DNA of 64,000 nucleotides from Pegea sp. RAD2-039 (lineage: Eukaryota > Chordata > Thaliacea > Salpida > Salpidae). The DNA lies in assembly GCA_034620365.1 (NCBI GenBank), contig JAQGEQ010000003.1, positions 62,001-126,000 on the forward strand, written 5' to 3'. Positions 1-10,818 of the stretch are shown here, piece by piece (the stretch's first letter is position 1; every line of letters starts with the position of its first letter). The translations under genes and the position numbers were made by a program. Below the pieces are notes generated by a model. That model was given only the letters and a program-made list of their open reading frames with translations. It searched no databases and was not told where the DNA came from.

Positions 1-2215
1 TTTAGGTAGCTATCATAAAATATATATTTCAATTTAAAACCACTTATAGCAATTTTAAACTGTTTAATTCTCTTTTAAAATCTGTTCAATATGTTTTAGC
101 TTATACAAGTCGATAAGTATTTTCTAAAAATTGTGCGTTTTCCACACATTACAACTTTAGTCCAAACTAATTAATTTTAAGTCAAATTAAAACTAAATTT
201 ATAATATATAGATTAAATACATTCATTCAATACATAAAAAAGCCTAGCCTTTAGAAACTATTTTCTTTCTTCCTTTTTTAAGACTTTGAAAAAGTAAATA
301 CAGTGTTTATACAATTATTGGTGAATTTATTTTTGTTTTTATTATAATTTATGTTTATAAATTTTAAATTTATTTAATTGAAAAAAGTCAATTCTATGTA
401 TTAATGTTCGATCAATCTTTTAATTTTGTAACTAAAAAATATGAGATTCTTCTAATATTTCATTAAAATTAAAGTTGTGTAATTCAAAAATTTATATTCG
501 ATGTTAAAATGTAATTTGTTGTGCTTTAAATGCAGTCTTCCAAGTTTTATTCAAATATAATACTATAAAATAAGTAATAAAATTGAGATTTAAGGTGATA
601 TGAAATTTTGGCGACAATAATCAGGTTTAATCGAAAAAATTGAAACTGTAAATTGATACGTTAACCTTTTAACAGTAAACTATTCAGTTTTAAAGCATGA
701 TTTCGATTTTATCAGAAGCAATTTTAATTTTGGGCGTTATAGTGTTTGTCACTAGACAATTAGTTGTAGTCAGAAAATACAAAAGATTTTTTTAGGATTA
801 TTAGAAGAAAGTTTCTTAAAATAGAATCTTGAATTAAACTTTGCTTTTCATACGAATAAAATTAATGTTTGTGTCATTCTCAAGAAAATACTTTCTAAAG
901 ATGTATTTTATCAAGCTATTAGCTCCTCACGACATTCTATCATTTGTGTCGGATACCAAGAAGTTAATATTTGATTTAACTTTTGAACTAGAGATACTAG
1001 GATGTTAAAACCATCAATGTAGGTATTTTAGTCAAATTACTCAAATATTCAGCACATACAGTCGTCATAAAAACATGTTAGCTGGTTGAAAGATGGAACT
1101 TCTGGCTTACAATCATTTTTAAAACTTTTTTGTAAATCAACTTTATCAATTTTTTATTTAATTTCATCTTGAGTATTCACATCTGAATTTTTTAAGGTTT
1201 ATCTGAATTCCTTTGGTTGAAATTTAATTGATTTTTAATCACTTCATTAAAAAAATAAAATAAAGATAATCAAATGGTGATTATGTAAAAGTGCGTTCAT
1301 ATTTTTACAAAATATTTTGATTTAAGTTTATCTAAGATCTAAAAAACTTGTTTTTGTAAATTGAAGATTTCTTTGTAAAAAAATGTTTCTTGAAGTAGCT
1401 TCATTTTCTTAAAAATTATTCAAAAACTGTTTTAAATATAATATTTAAAAAAATATGATTAAAGGTAAATTGTTATTAAGATTATTAATCTGGTCTAAGT
1501 TTGTATATTTATTTAGATTTAAAAATAATTATTTTTTTAACTTTTACAGAAAATAAACGAATTAAAATTTCAGTTAATGTAGAAAATGGAAAAATAAAAA
1601 TGTAAACAATTACTAATTGATAAAAACTTAATAACTCTTGTCAAAATGTTTGTAAAAACTTTAAAATTGTTTGATATTATTAGTAAAAGTAGTTTCTGCT
1701 TATTTTGCTGTGTTATGGCTTTCAGAAAGTTTTTTAAATAATATGTGTTGAAGTCAAACCGGTTTTAATGATAAAAATGTTGACTTTCAAGTAACAATTC
1801 CTGAATTTCTTCAAACTGTTCTAACACCAAACTTTGTTATTCTGTATAATTAATAGCAATCATCCAAATTTCATTTTTATTGATAAATGTTTTAGTCATT
1901 TTGATAACAACATTTGTATTCACCACTACAAAAATTGTCAGTCATTTATAGTTTTTTTGATCAAATGAAACTATTTTTATGATTATACTTCAATAAAATA
2001 TATTTATTTTTCTATAATTACTTTTTCTGATTATATATTCATAAAACTTGAATTGAAATTAATTATTTTTTGATATTTTAAATAAAGCTTGTTTTTCAGG
2101 TCTATTTGTTTTATTACATTATTTAATATATATAATAGTTGTAAAATATATCTAACCATGCTTTTACGTTTGATTTGTCGATAGAAATAAATATTTTAGA
2201 GTTTCAAAGTTTAAA
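1..2215. other. AT-rich intergenic DNA, no gene seen
   Basis: I see no exon with splice sites and no protein-like reading frame. The DNA is almost pure A/T runs. Around 880-1110 the composition is slightly less AT-rich, but no frame stays open. Confidence 0.5.
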
Positions 2216-2219
2216 AAGG

Positions 2220-2455
2220 TGTCCAGCGTAAAATAAGATGCAGCTCGGCTACCTCGTAGGAGCTGCAAGAAAGACACAGAGACAAACTGCTTACAAGGCT
2301 TCAATTCTGGCTTTAAGGTAAGAGTTTTGCGTCTCTTAGGAATGTTGTCATTAACCAGACTAACAAGACTCTTCAGCCCAGATTTTTCTTTGTCGCAAAT
2401 ATGTGTCCAACTGGGCTTAAAGCCGAGACCTTCCAAAAGTCAGACGGGCGTGATA
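2220..2455 (-). mobile_element. SINE family A, copy 1 (tRNA-headed)
   Basis: Read on the minus strand, this aligns by eye with four other copies in the window (near 23.4, 36.2, 39.4 and 56.9 kb). The shared order is a tRNA-like head, a GTCTGGTTAATGACAAC block, a CTTAAAGCCAGAATTGAAGC block, a CAGTTTGTCTCTGTGTC block and GCAGCTCCTACG. The head retains a decayed box B (GGCTTTAAGCCC) and an ATCACGCCCG block also seen in copy 5. The apparent minus-strand reading frame across 2164-2436 is a by-product of this SINE. Confidence 0.65.
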
Positions 2456-2921
2456 AACACTTCATCACAAAAACAAAGGTTGTGTTGCAAAAGATAACAA
2501 AAATTTTAAAGATTTATATCACCTTTTACTCGTAAGACTTCAATAAACTTGCTTACGATTTCAAGTTTTACTAAAATTAATCTCTATATTCATTATTTAT
2601 TCACAGTTAAGATATTTCATTTTATTTAATTTTACTGAAACAAAAAATCACTTTATTTTGCAATATTTTTTAAATCTATGTATTTACTGGTTATTCAAAA
2701 CTAGAAATAAATTCAGTGTGTAATATCAATAAGCTGAAATAATCATGATCACTACTGATTGTCCGAGAACATTTATGGCTGTTTCTAAAATTTACTTTTT
2801 GTCATAATAAAAAAAACACATCCTAGATTGGTGTCAATTATTGAGTTGTAGATTTAGCATTCACAACTTAACTCAACAACAACTGACATTATCTTCAATC
2901 TTTAAAACGTTCATAATCCTT

Positions 2922-3068
2922 TCAGCTTCGTCTTAGTTTCTGCGTAAGTCTAGCAGCTCTCGGAGTATTCATGTACTTCTGGAATTGCTCAATTAACAAG
3001 TAGTTTTTATTATTTCCATCTGACATATACCTGTTTAACAAACTAAGTAAATCGGTGCCTGTAATCAT
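2922..3068 (-). CDS. Possible 48-residue small protein, family unknown
   Basis: The frame starts MITGTDLLSLLNRYMSDG and ends RAARLTQKLRRS, then TGA. It sits in a local island of higher GC, its composition looks coding rather than random, and the ATG follows AAAACC, a good start context. An in-frame TAA lies about 40 nt upstream, so it cannot extend as a single exon. A TATA-like run lies about 85 bp upstream (plus-strand 3151-3160). The C-terminus is strongly basic and there is no signal peptide or membrane segment. I recognise no family. It could be a single-exon microprotein gene or the last exon of something larger with a different start. Confidence 0.35.
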   Translation of the reverse strand: MITGTDLLSLLNRYMSDGNNKNYLLIEQFQKYMNTPRAARLTQKLRRS

Positions 3069-4500
3069 GGTTTTAATAGAGATTATCGCATTTGAGGTTT
3101 GCGACGGTTAAGAAGTCTTTTTTGCTATACGCAGTTAATAATGATTTATTTTATATATTTAAATATAAATAATTAGTAAACTTATCAAACCGAAAGTGAT
3201 GTCTATCGAGCCGAATAGTGCGTCGACAGCTAGCTTTTAGTCTTGCTAAGCTCTATATAGTTCTGTATATTAAAATTGATTTTGTAGATTATAAAAAAAT
3301 AAAACTTAAATTATTGTTTGAGAAAATTTCTACATAAAATGTTTAAATGGAAATAATTTTTTTTTAATCGTTCGAACACAAATTCATCATAATACTTTAT
3401 GTAAAAAGCGATCTACCTCAAACGAGATGTTATATAACAAGCATTTTTTTAAAATTAGAATTTTATATAATACATTGGGCGAAAAGGCTTTAAAGCTTTT
3501 AATAATTGTATATTTGGAAAAAGCACAATTTTTGATAAGAAATTATTTCCTGTAATCTTATCAAAAATAGGTTATATGATATGATGTAAATAATCTATAG
3601 ATTTAAGAAATTCATAAATTTTAGAAAACATTGTAAGAGTTATCAACTTTCATAAGTTTTTTGACAATTCTGTATTCACTTGTTTAACTTTGATGATATT
3701 TTGAACAGTATTATATATTTTCAGCAAAGACTCAATAGTTGTTTCATTCAGTGACAAATTTCTTACTTCTTGTTAAGTCTAATATTTAGAACTATGCTTG
3801 TTAGATAATTTGCAAAAGTATTAGTTAATTACAGTAAGACTAATTTCTTGAAATTTTGTTTATACATTTTACAAAAGCACTAAAAGTGGTTTAATTATTT
3901 TATGGTTTAGAAAATTAGATAATTTCTTTTATATTTAGTTTTATCTTTAGCTATAAACTTTATATTTTCTATTATTTTATTCTGAGTTTTGTTTCAGACA
4001 GTTTGTAACCTTTTTATAAAACTTATTATTTTTGATTTATATTTTATAAAGGTTAATTTAATATTGAAAAATTACATAGGGCAATTGCTAATTCTTATAT
4101 AACTTGTTTGTTTTTGTTAAACATTAATTTACTTTATGGTTTGATATCATAAGCAACAATTTAGAATAATTTTTGTATACTTTTCAGAAATTGTTTATTC
4201 ATTGTCATAATGTAAACTAATGTTTCATTTAGTGCAACAATAAAGTAAATACTGAGTTTATATCTATATAATGTCTTACTAGTTTCATGTATATTAGTAG
4301 GTTGTGGTCATTAAATTTCATTTATTATAAATGTTAGTTTATTTTAAAATTAATTGTTAAGATATTATCCATTGATAATTTTTATGATAAAATCTAATTT
4401 TAATTTCAAAAAACTTATAGTTTTTTTATTTCAAATTTTATATCTGATTTTCTATATAAAATTTCAATTATTTAATCATGTAAAATTAAATATTTTCTCG
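3069..4500. other. Intergenic, mostly AT-rich
   Basis: A short GC-richer patch at 3190-3250 contains only a 13-codon frame, which I do not accept as a gene. The remainder, up to the splice-acceptor-like CTCGCAG ending at 4503, shows nothing. Confidence 0.45.
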
Positions 4501-4544
4501 CAGTGACTTGTTTGTAAACCTAATCAACATTTTTCTAAACAATT

Positions 4545-4914
4545 ATGCTTCGTAGAGAACCTTCTTCCATTACTTTGGGAATTAATGACCTGATGGAATA
4601 CTTCAATTATCATGTAACTTTGTTTTTATCAACATTTTCTTATTAAAGTTCAATTCTTTCAATTCAAATTCTTTAAACATTATAATTAAACTAATAACTT
4701 ATCTTTACAGAAAGCAAAAAACGGAAATATTGAGAAAAAATCAAATGAATCAATGACTGTAGGCACAAAAAGCACTCTCCCTACCATGATGCATAACCAA
4801 AAAAAGATTCTTTCACCAAAAAATCGATCATCAGAAGTACAGTTAAGAATTGGATATGAACCAAACCCTATAACACCTGAAGCTAGTAATCAACTGACCC
4901 AAGATACCGTTTAA
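4545..4914 (+). CDS. CDC26: Anaphase-promoting complex subunit CDC26 (APC12)
   Basis: Two exons, 4545-4613 and 4711-4914, joined in phase 0 (GT-AG), encode 90 residues. The N-terminus MLRREP matches the near-invariant MLRR start of CDC26, whose first residues sit in the TPR groove of APC6/CDC16 and stabilise it. The conserved C-terminal RIGYEPNP matches the RIGYKPQP-type motif of animal CDC26. Length is close to the human protein (85 residues). The middle is Lys/Ser/Asn-rich and unstructured, as in the family. LSM10 starts only 201 bp downstream on the same strand. A splice-acceptor-like CTCGCAG ends 41 nt before the ATG. The family call rests on the two end motifs, so it is strong but not based on overall identity. 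Confidence 0.85.
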
Positions 4915-5115
4915 CAACTATTTCATCTGATGACATTTATACACAACTTTTTCTATATGTTAGAAAGTAGTAGTGTTAAAACTTCTACTTTTGTTTATTT
5001 TTTCAACCCTTTGAAGTGTTTTTTTAATTTTGTGGTGAAACTATCTCCTTTGTAATAGACTGTTTTTGATTTAAAAATGTAATTCTTTGCTTAACAGGTT
5101 TAGTAAAATATAATA

Positions 5116-5826
5116 ATGAATCAGTACAATCGCATGGATTCATGTGAACAATTTTATGCCACTAATACTTTATCTGTTTTACTTCTTGGTTTAACCGGTA
5201 AATTTGTACAAGTTGAGATGAAAAACGAAACAGTTGCTTCTGGTTATCTAGAAGAAGCAGATGGTTATGGAAATGTGAAATTAAAAGAAGCTAAAGTCAC
5301 TACTGTTCGTGGAGAAAGTTTTAACAGTTCATCTACGTTTATAAAGGTTCTCACTTTTATCGGTGCATTGTTTTCTTTTTAAACTGTTTGCAATATGAAA
5401 CTTGATAAAACCAAAATCAGAATCTCCAACAAAAACTCTTATCTTTATCTATTCTGAAAAATACCTTTCAATTATCATTTAGCCTGTAAGCAACGAAGCG
5501 TGGCAAGGAAAAGTTTTCATGTTTCTAAAGTCCGCTGAAAATGTTCGCTTCCAATTTAGCCTCGAGCCATTTTTAACGTTTTGTAATAAAACACGAGTTA
5601 CTGTTAACCACTCGCTTTAATACCACTTTAATCATTCATCTTTTCCTAGGCATCTTGGATTCGTTACATACATTTAGAGAAGAACTGTAGACCTGGTAAA
5701 GTTATGAGTGACCAGTTGAAAGTATACAAGAGATTAATCAACTTTAGAGAAGATAAAAAGAGATTATCGAAATTAGATGATCCAGCCGATTTTAAATACG
5801 GCGATGAATCAGAAGATGATCTTTGA
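5116..5826 (+). CDS. LSM10: U7 snRNP Sm-like protein LSm10
   Basis: Exons 5116-5346 and 5650-5826, joined in phase 0, encode 135 residues. Residues about 15-90 form an Sm fold. The Sm1 part runs from LSVLLLGLTGKFVQVEMKNE to an ADGYGNVKL motif, and the Sm2 part is WIRYIHL after the splice. The order and spacing fit LSm10 (which has V-R-Y-V-H-I in Sm2) better than SmD1 or SmD3, since there is no C-terminal RG tail. LSm10 and LSm11 replace SmD1/SmD2 in the U7 particle that processes the 3' ends of replication-dependent histone mRNAs. An AATAAA lies 42 nt after the stop (5868-5873). An acceptor-like CTTAACAG ends 18 nt before the ATG. The acidic tail (YGDESEDDL) is lineage-specific. LSm10 versus another Lsm/Sm paralogue is the main doubt. 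Confidence 0.82.
5483..5620 (+). other. Possible alternative 3' exon inside the LSM10 intron
   Basis: Within the 303-bp LSM10 intron, a GC-richer stretch follows a CATTTAG acceptor and stays open for 45 codons before TAA, in the phase that would continue exon 1. If used, it would replace the Sm2 strand and give a 122-residue product. It could instead be a repeat fragment. Confidence 0.2.
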
Positions 5827-5873
5827 TATCTTCCTGTTTTTGCTAACTCTACCTCGCTAACAAATCAAATAAA

Positions 5874-6590
5874 AAACACTCGTAGTTCTAGATGCTGGAG
5901 CGAGAAGATGAACAGAGAGTTTTATTCGAAAAGAAAGAATAGAACCATATACAATATGCCATCAAATTTGACACACGGAAACAGCAAACAAATTTTAAGA
6001 TTAGACAGAAATAACTAACTGTCTTTTATAATGGCAGTAGGTGACTCTAATGTTTTCAAATTCCAATGGTAGTTAATTAAATGACTTTTTTATAAACTTA
6101 AATTTATCCATCACTTCTTAATAAGAAGCGTTGAAAGATTTGAATAAAAATAATCATTCCCAAGTAGTTTTTGCTGGCAATAAAACGAACAAACAGAAAT
6201 TGATTGCAGAGTACTTGCAGCCCAACTTAAAATTAACCCTTCAAGTGCTAGTAATCGAAAGTTGTTCTGTCAATTCCATGATTTTGTCGTCGTCATTGTT
6301 GTCGTCTATTAATCTCCAATTTAATACTTTTAGTTGAAAAATGATTTAATCAGATTTTGTATTTCAAAGTTCAAGACACTGATAAAAAGCAAAAATTAGA
6401 AGATGGCAAAAAAATTACAGATTGTAAGCTAAACAGAATTATGATACATGCAGAGGAAAGTTGAAAGCATAAATCATAATTGGCTTCATTTGCAGAATAA
6501 AAAAAAGAAGTTAAAAACGCGGAAACACCGTCGAAGTAACTGCCGGTGTTTGATGTGTTCAGATTGAAAAAGTAGCGACAAATAAATTTG
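5874..6590. other. Convergent gap between LSM10 and the receptor gene
   Basis: This should hold the 3' UTRs of LSM10 (+) and the TGF-beta receptor (-). A frame at 6131-6337 looks moderately protein-like at its start but becomes low-complexity Ser/Leu and has no splice context. I do not call a gene. Confidence 0.4.
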
Positions 6591-9500
6591 TCACATCTCA
6601 AAATCTTCTGTTTTACTTCTCAAATACAAATTTGTCAAATTCTTTTTGATTCGAAGAGCAGTGAGTCTTGCACAAGGGTTGCCATACCAACATTCCTGTA
6701 TAAGAGTCCACATAGGGTCAAGAACCTGAAATACATCAATTGATTAATAAAGTCCTTAAAATCGTCCAATCACAGTATCAGCTTTGGTTTGTTCAAATCA
6801 TTTGAGAATTAATTGAAAATTTTTAACTCGTTATCAGAGTTGGAAGTACCGCGAAAATTTACTGCCGATTTTTTTCTCCAAATTAGCATAAAAACGCGGT
6901 TCAGAGAAGATGACGTAATACTAACTCACCTGGTTGTCATCCCATTCTTTCTGAGGACGATATAACTCTTCGCAGACAATCGTCTTCATATCTTCAATCT
7001 CTGGGTCGTCAGGAGCTTTGTCGTAATAGGGCAGCTGAAAATCTAAAGGCTTACGATCTGCAAACGAAATTTCAACCAATCAGAACGCTTCAATTGCAAA
7101 CGATTTTATGCAACAATAAGCCGCTGAGTGGTGGTAAAGAGCGGCCACTGTGGCATAAGGACAATTGAAATGATGAACTCTTCTTAACTTTTATCAACTA
7201 ACTACTTTAAATAGAAGTTATTGATGCGATAACGACCTGTCAAATCTATTATCATTTGAAACAATGCAAAAATAGAAAAGGGTAAAAAAGTGGACAAATA
7301 CTAACCTGAATATGTAGTCCTTCGACAAATTTCCCAGTAAACTAAAGCAAGTGAATATATATCTGCCCGTTTAAATGCATCAAAATGTTTAATATCTAAA
7401 GTATCATTGAGAACTTCTGGTGCCATATACCTAGGTAAAAGGAGGAAAAAATTAAGCTATGTTTAGTCAACAAGAAAAGAGGAGATTTTGAAAAAGCATT
7501 CATGCATTAAACGAAGTGATAGTTGGTGCTGGTGGTGGTGGTGGTTGTTACTAACTGATCACCACTGCTGCTGCTTCAATCGTACTTTTCGTCAAATAAA
7601 AGTAAAGAAAAATGAAGCTTCGATAAAATATCTGATACTTGTCACTATTTTCAGCTTTTCAATTTTTTATTGAGAAAACAAGTTGAACTATCACCTAGTT
7701 TACTAAACTGTTGAAATATCATCATGTGATTTACTTGCTTTTGATCAAATTACTAGAAATTTATGAAAATATTCACCTTTTTGTACCAACTCTGTTATTA
7801 AGTGGTATATCAATAGTGTCAGTTGCTGAATCATGGCGTACTGCAAGTCCCAGATCAGCTATAGCACAATCTCCATTTCGTTTCACTAAAATATTTTTAG
7901 TTTTTAAATCTCGATGAGCAATGGGAGGTTTTCCTGAAAAACAAGGATCACTATCAAGTAAATAATCTATAAAAAAGTTGGAAGATGAAACGTGTGACTC
8001 AGCTGATTAAATTGAAAAAGAAAAATTGATCAGTTAACAAGACATGAAAAAGTAGCTTCAAGTAGTTGTTGAAAAGAAGAAAAAAATTGAAAATAAGTTT
8101 GAAGTAATAAATTGGAGACTTGTACATTTACAACCCCCCTTTCTCTAGCAGCGTGATGGATGTAATTAAATAGGAAAGAGAAGTTAAATCGTGACGTCAT
8201 TGTTGACAACAGCAAATTCGTCAGTAAAAAAAGGGGCTATATGAGCTGTTAAAGAAGCTTCTTCGTGAGTATGAGTGATGACGTCACAAGTTGTGCTTGA
8301 GTGATTTTCAGCGAAATATAAAGCTGTTCTAGTTTGAGGAGATGGACAATAACAACAACAACAAGATATCCGCGTTAGATGTAAATAACAAGTTTTTGAA
8401 TAAGCTTGATGGTAGTAATGGAATGAGAGGTTGTGGTTAGTTGAAAGCGAGAAGGAATTAAACGCTTCATTATGGTTCTTATAAAAATAAACAATCGAAA
8501 GATAGAAAAAGCGAAAAAGAAATTTGAGCGTGGAAAATATGAAAAGAATTTTAAGAAAATGTTGGAAGTTATAGTTAAAGAACCAGTTTGAAGCATATCA
8601 AAAAAAAAATAGTCACATAAGCATTAGATTGTGAAAATGTAGTGAGATACTACTCGTGCGTTGCATGTCTAGTATATGTACTTCGGTTTCCTTCACTAAC
8701 TATTTCATAACATGCCATACTGAAAGTGCAAAAGACTTAAAAGCGTACATATGGTGGAAAAAGTGATGATGGAAAAAAACCTTTTACAAACTACTTCACT
8801 TCATCAATTTGTAAGAAATTAATTTCAATAAACATTTGGAAAATTTTCGAAAAGATTTTTGTTTAGATTAGTTACTAACCTAATGTTCCAACTATTTCCA
8901 TGTGTAGATGAACTAATCCACTTGCTATTGAACGAACAAATTTAAACATTTCTTCAATTGTACATGTCCTATCTCGAAGGTGGTCAAATAATGAGCCCTT
9001 TTCATGATATTCAGTTATTAACCATAGCTCTGTCCACACGCCCACGTCTGATAAAGACCAACTTTTAGGTTTTAACCAACTTTATTTTCGTTTAAATTAA
9101 TCGTGTCTGGTTTTTCAGCTTACAAATTTTATAGTAACTAAAAAATGTGATGATCGTGGTTACAGGTTTGGCATTTTTTAATCAATAATTTAATTTCTTC
9201 AACAAAAAGATCGATTACCAGTTTTGTTGTTACTGAAAATACTCGTTAGTTGTTACCTTTATTATCAGCAGCTATAAATCCAAGTATATTTTCATGTCTT
9301 AACATAATTGTTTGGTAGATTTCTGCTTCTCGAAACCACGACCTTTCATCTCTTGTAGTAAATTTCTTCACAGCAACATCTTCACCTCTCCATTTACCTC
9401 TGAACACTTCTCCATGCCTACCATCAAATCAGTTAGTTATTTTCAGCAAATGAAGGTTGACAAGTGTTGAAACACGATGTGATATTTAGTAATTGTGACA

Positions 9501-10818
9501 TTTGATGATGAAACGTGAACAGACTTTTATAAGTTTAGAATTCCTAACATTTCAGTTGACAAAATTTGATTTTGTGGAAAATTATCAACTAAAGCAATTA
9601 GAAATTAGAAGATCATTGGTTTTGTACAAATAGCTAAACCAGCAATTGTCATTTAGTCCCTAATATAATAATACGCCTGACTTGCTGAGTTTGTAGAAGC
9701 AACGAGTTTAAAAGAAAGCCGAAATAGAAGAGCTGTAGAAAATTAATGCTTTTAATCACCTTCCTTTACCAATCTGGTCGAGAATTTGTACTTGTCTTGC
9801 AATAGTTCGATGAACTAAAAGAGGTAAACCAGAACCAGAACCACTAGTGGACCATTCTAAAGAAAAGTTCTATTTTTAGATTATACTAAGTTAGAAAACA
9901 AATGTATGATTAATATGTAATAACTTTTGTTTTATTTCTGATATTGGTTATTTAGAAATATTTACCTGGTTGCTTATCCCCACAACTTTTAGATAATGAA
10001 GTTGCAGGGCTTTCACTTTCGGCATCAGCTTTATTCAGAGCTACAGACCGTCTCTTCTTATAACATCGAAATGTCAACAACAATACAATCAAAAGTACAA
10101 AGGCTATGCATAGGCTTGCTAGTAAAACAAATATTTAGAAAATAGTTACAAATATGCAATATAAACAGATTTTTCTCATCTACGATTACACATTTTCAAA
10201 CTACAAATTTGTTAAGTTAAATAACAAATAAATTATTCAGATTTTTGTAACAAAGCTAAATAATCTATAGAAAAGCAAATTTATTTTCATCAACTATAAG
10301 ACTCACTTGCTATAAGATATATATTTAAAGGATAACTATCAGATGTTACATCATTTTCTGGAACTAGAAAGATTTTTAGTAAACTTTAAAAAAAAATGAT
10401 ATTTGGCTTACTTGAAGCTTTTGTTTCATTTGCTGGTAGGTTACAAAATTCTTCAAAACAACAGTAAGACCTATATCTTGTAGTATTAGGAAACATACAT
10501 TGAAAGGGAACACCATATGGAAGTGATAACCCTTCTTTGGTGGCACATCCGAAGAAGTTCTCTTCTTTTTTTAACTTTAAAATTATAGTATTAGCAAAAA
10601 GAAAACATTAAATTAGATTTTATGAAAATATTTGATTTTCATTGTTAAAAAAGTCAACTTACCACTTGTTGAATAGGAAAATTCCATTCTGAGACACAAC
10701 CAACAGATGTAAAGCAATAATTAGTTCCATTTTCAATAAATGTACAATTGCTTCTTCGTGTTTGAAATAATGAACCTCCACAATAGCATTTGTAAAGGTT
10801 CGTCATGTTTATTTCACA
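6591..10818 (-). CDS. TGFBR1: TGF-beta/activin type I receptor serine/threonine kinase
   Basis: Eleven exons on the minus strand: 10818-10663, 10574-10412, 10363-10307, 10118-9966, 9856-9760, 9417-9257, 9047-8880, 7933-7777, 7430-7306, 7057-6930 and 6725-6591. All are GT-AG and phase-consistent, and give about 499 residues. The cysteine-rich ectodomain ends in the CCFEEFCN three-finger signature. One TM segment ([15 protein letters not shown]) follows, then the GS box (TSGSGSGLP) and the kinase: glycine loop GKGRHGEVF, VAVKK lysine, [11 protein letters not shown] in place of DFG, and C-lobe RLTALRIKK. The L45 loop AADNK-D is of the TGF-beta/activin class, which signals through Smad2/3, not the BMP class. 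The signal-peptide exon was not found. The first exon is open to an acceptor at 10819-10820, so the 5' end is partial. The C-lobe around 7050-6930 is unusually divergent. Confidence 0.93.
7524..7547 (+). repeat. Short GGT microsatellite in a receptor intron
   Basis: About six to seven GGT units, one imperfect, lie in the intron between receptor exons 8 and 9. The translated tryptophan run on the plus strand is an artefact of this repeat. Confidence 0.7.
8192..8286. promoter_or_regulatory. Pair of perfect CRE palindromes in a receptor intron
   Basis: TGACGTCA occurs at 8192-8199 and again at 8279-8286, inside the roughly 950-bp intron between receptor exons 7 and 8. This is the full CREB/ATF palindrome. 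Two copies 87 bp apart are unexpected at this base composition and suggest an intronic enhancer or cryptic promoter. This is inference from motif matches only. Confidence 0.3.

Noticed and set aside
2164..2436. 90-codon minus-strand reading frame
   Set aside because: It lies within SINE family A copy 1 and aligns with non-coding copies elsewhere.
3199..3240. 13-codon plus-strand frame starting MSIEPNSASTASF in a GC-richer patch
   Set aside because: Too short, no splice donor and no similarity. It may be part of a divergent promoter.
7711..7917. 68-codon plus-strand frame
   Set aside because: It is the antisense shadow of receptor exon 8 (7933-7777).
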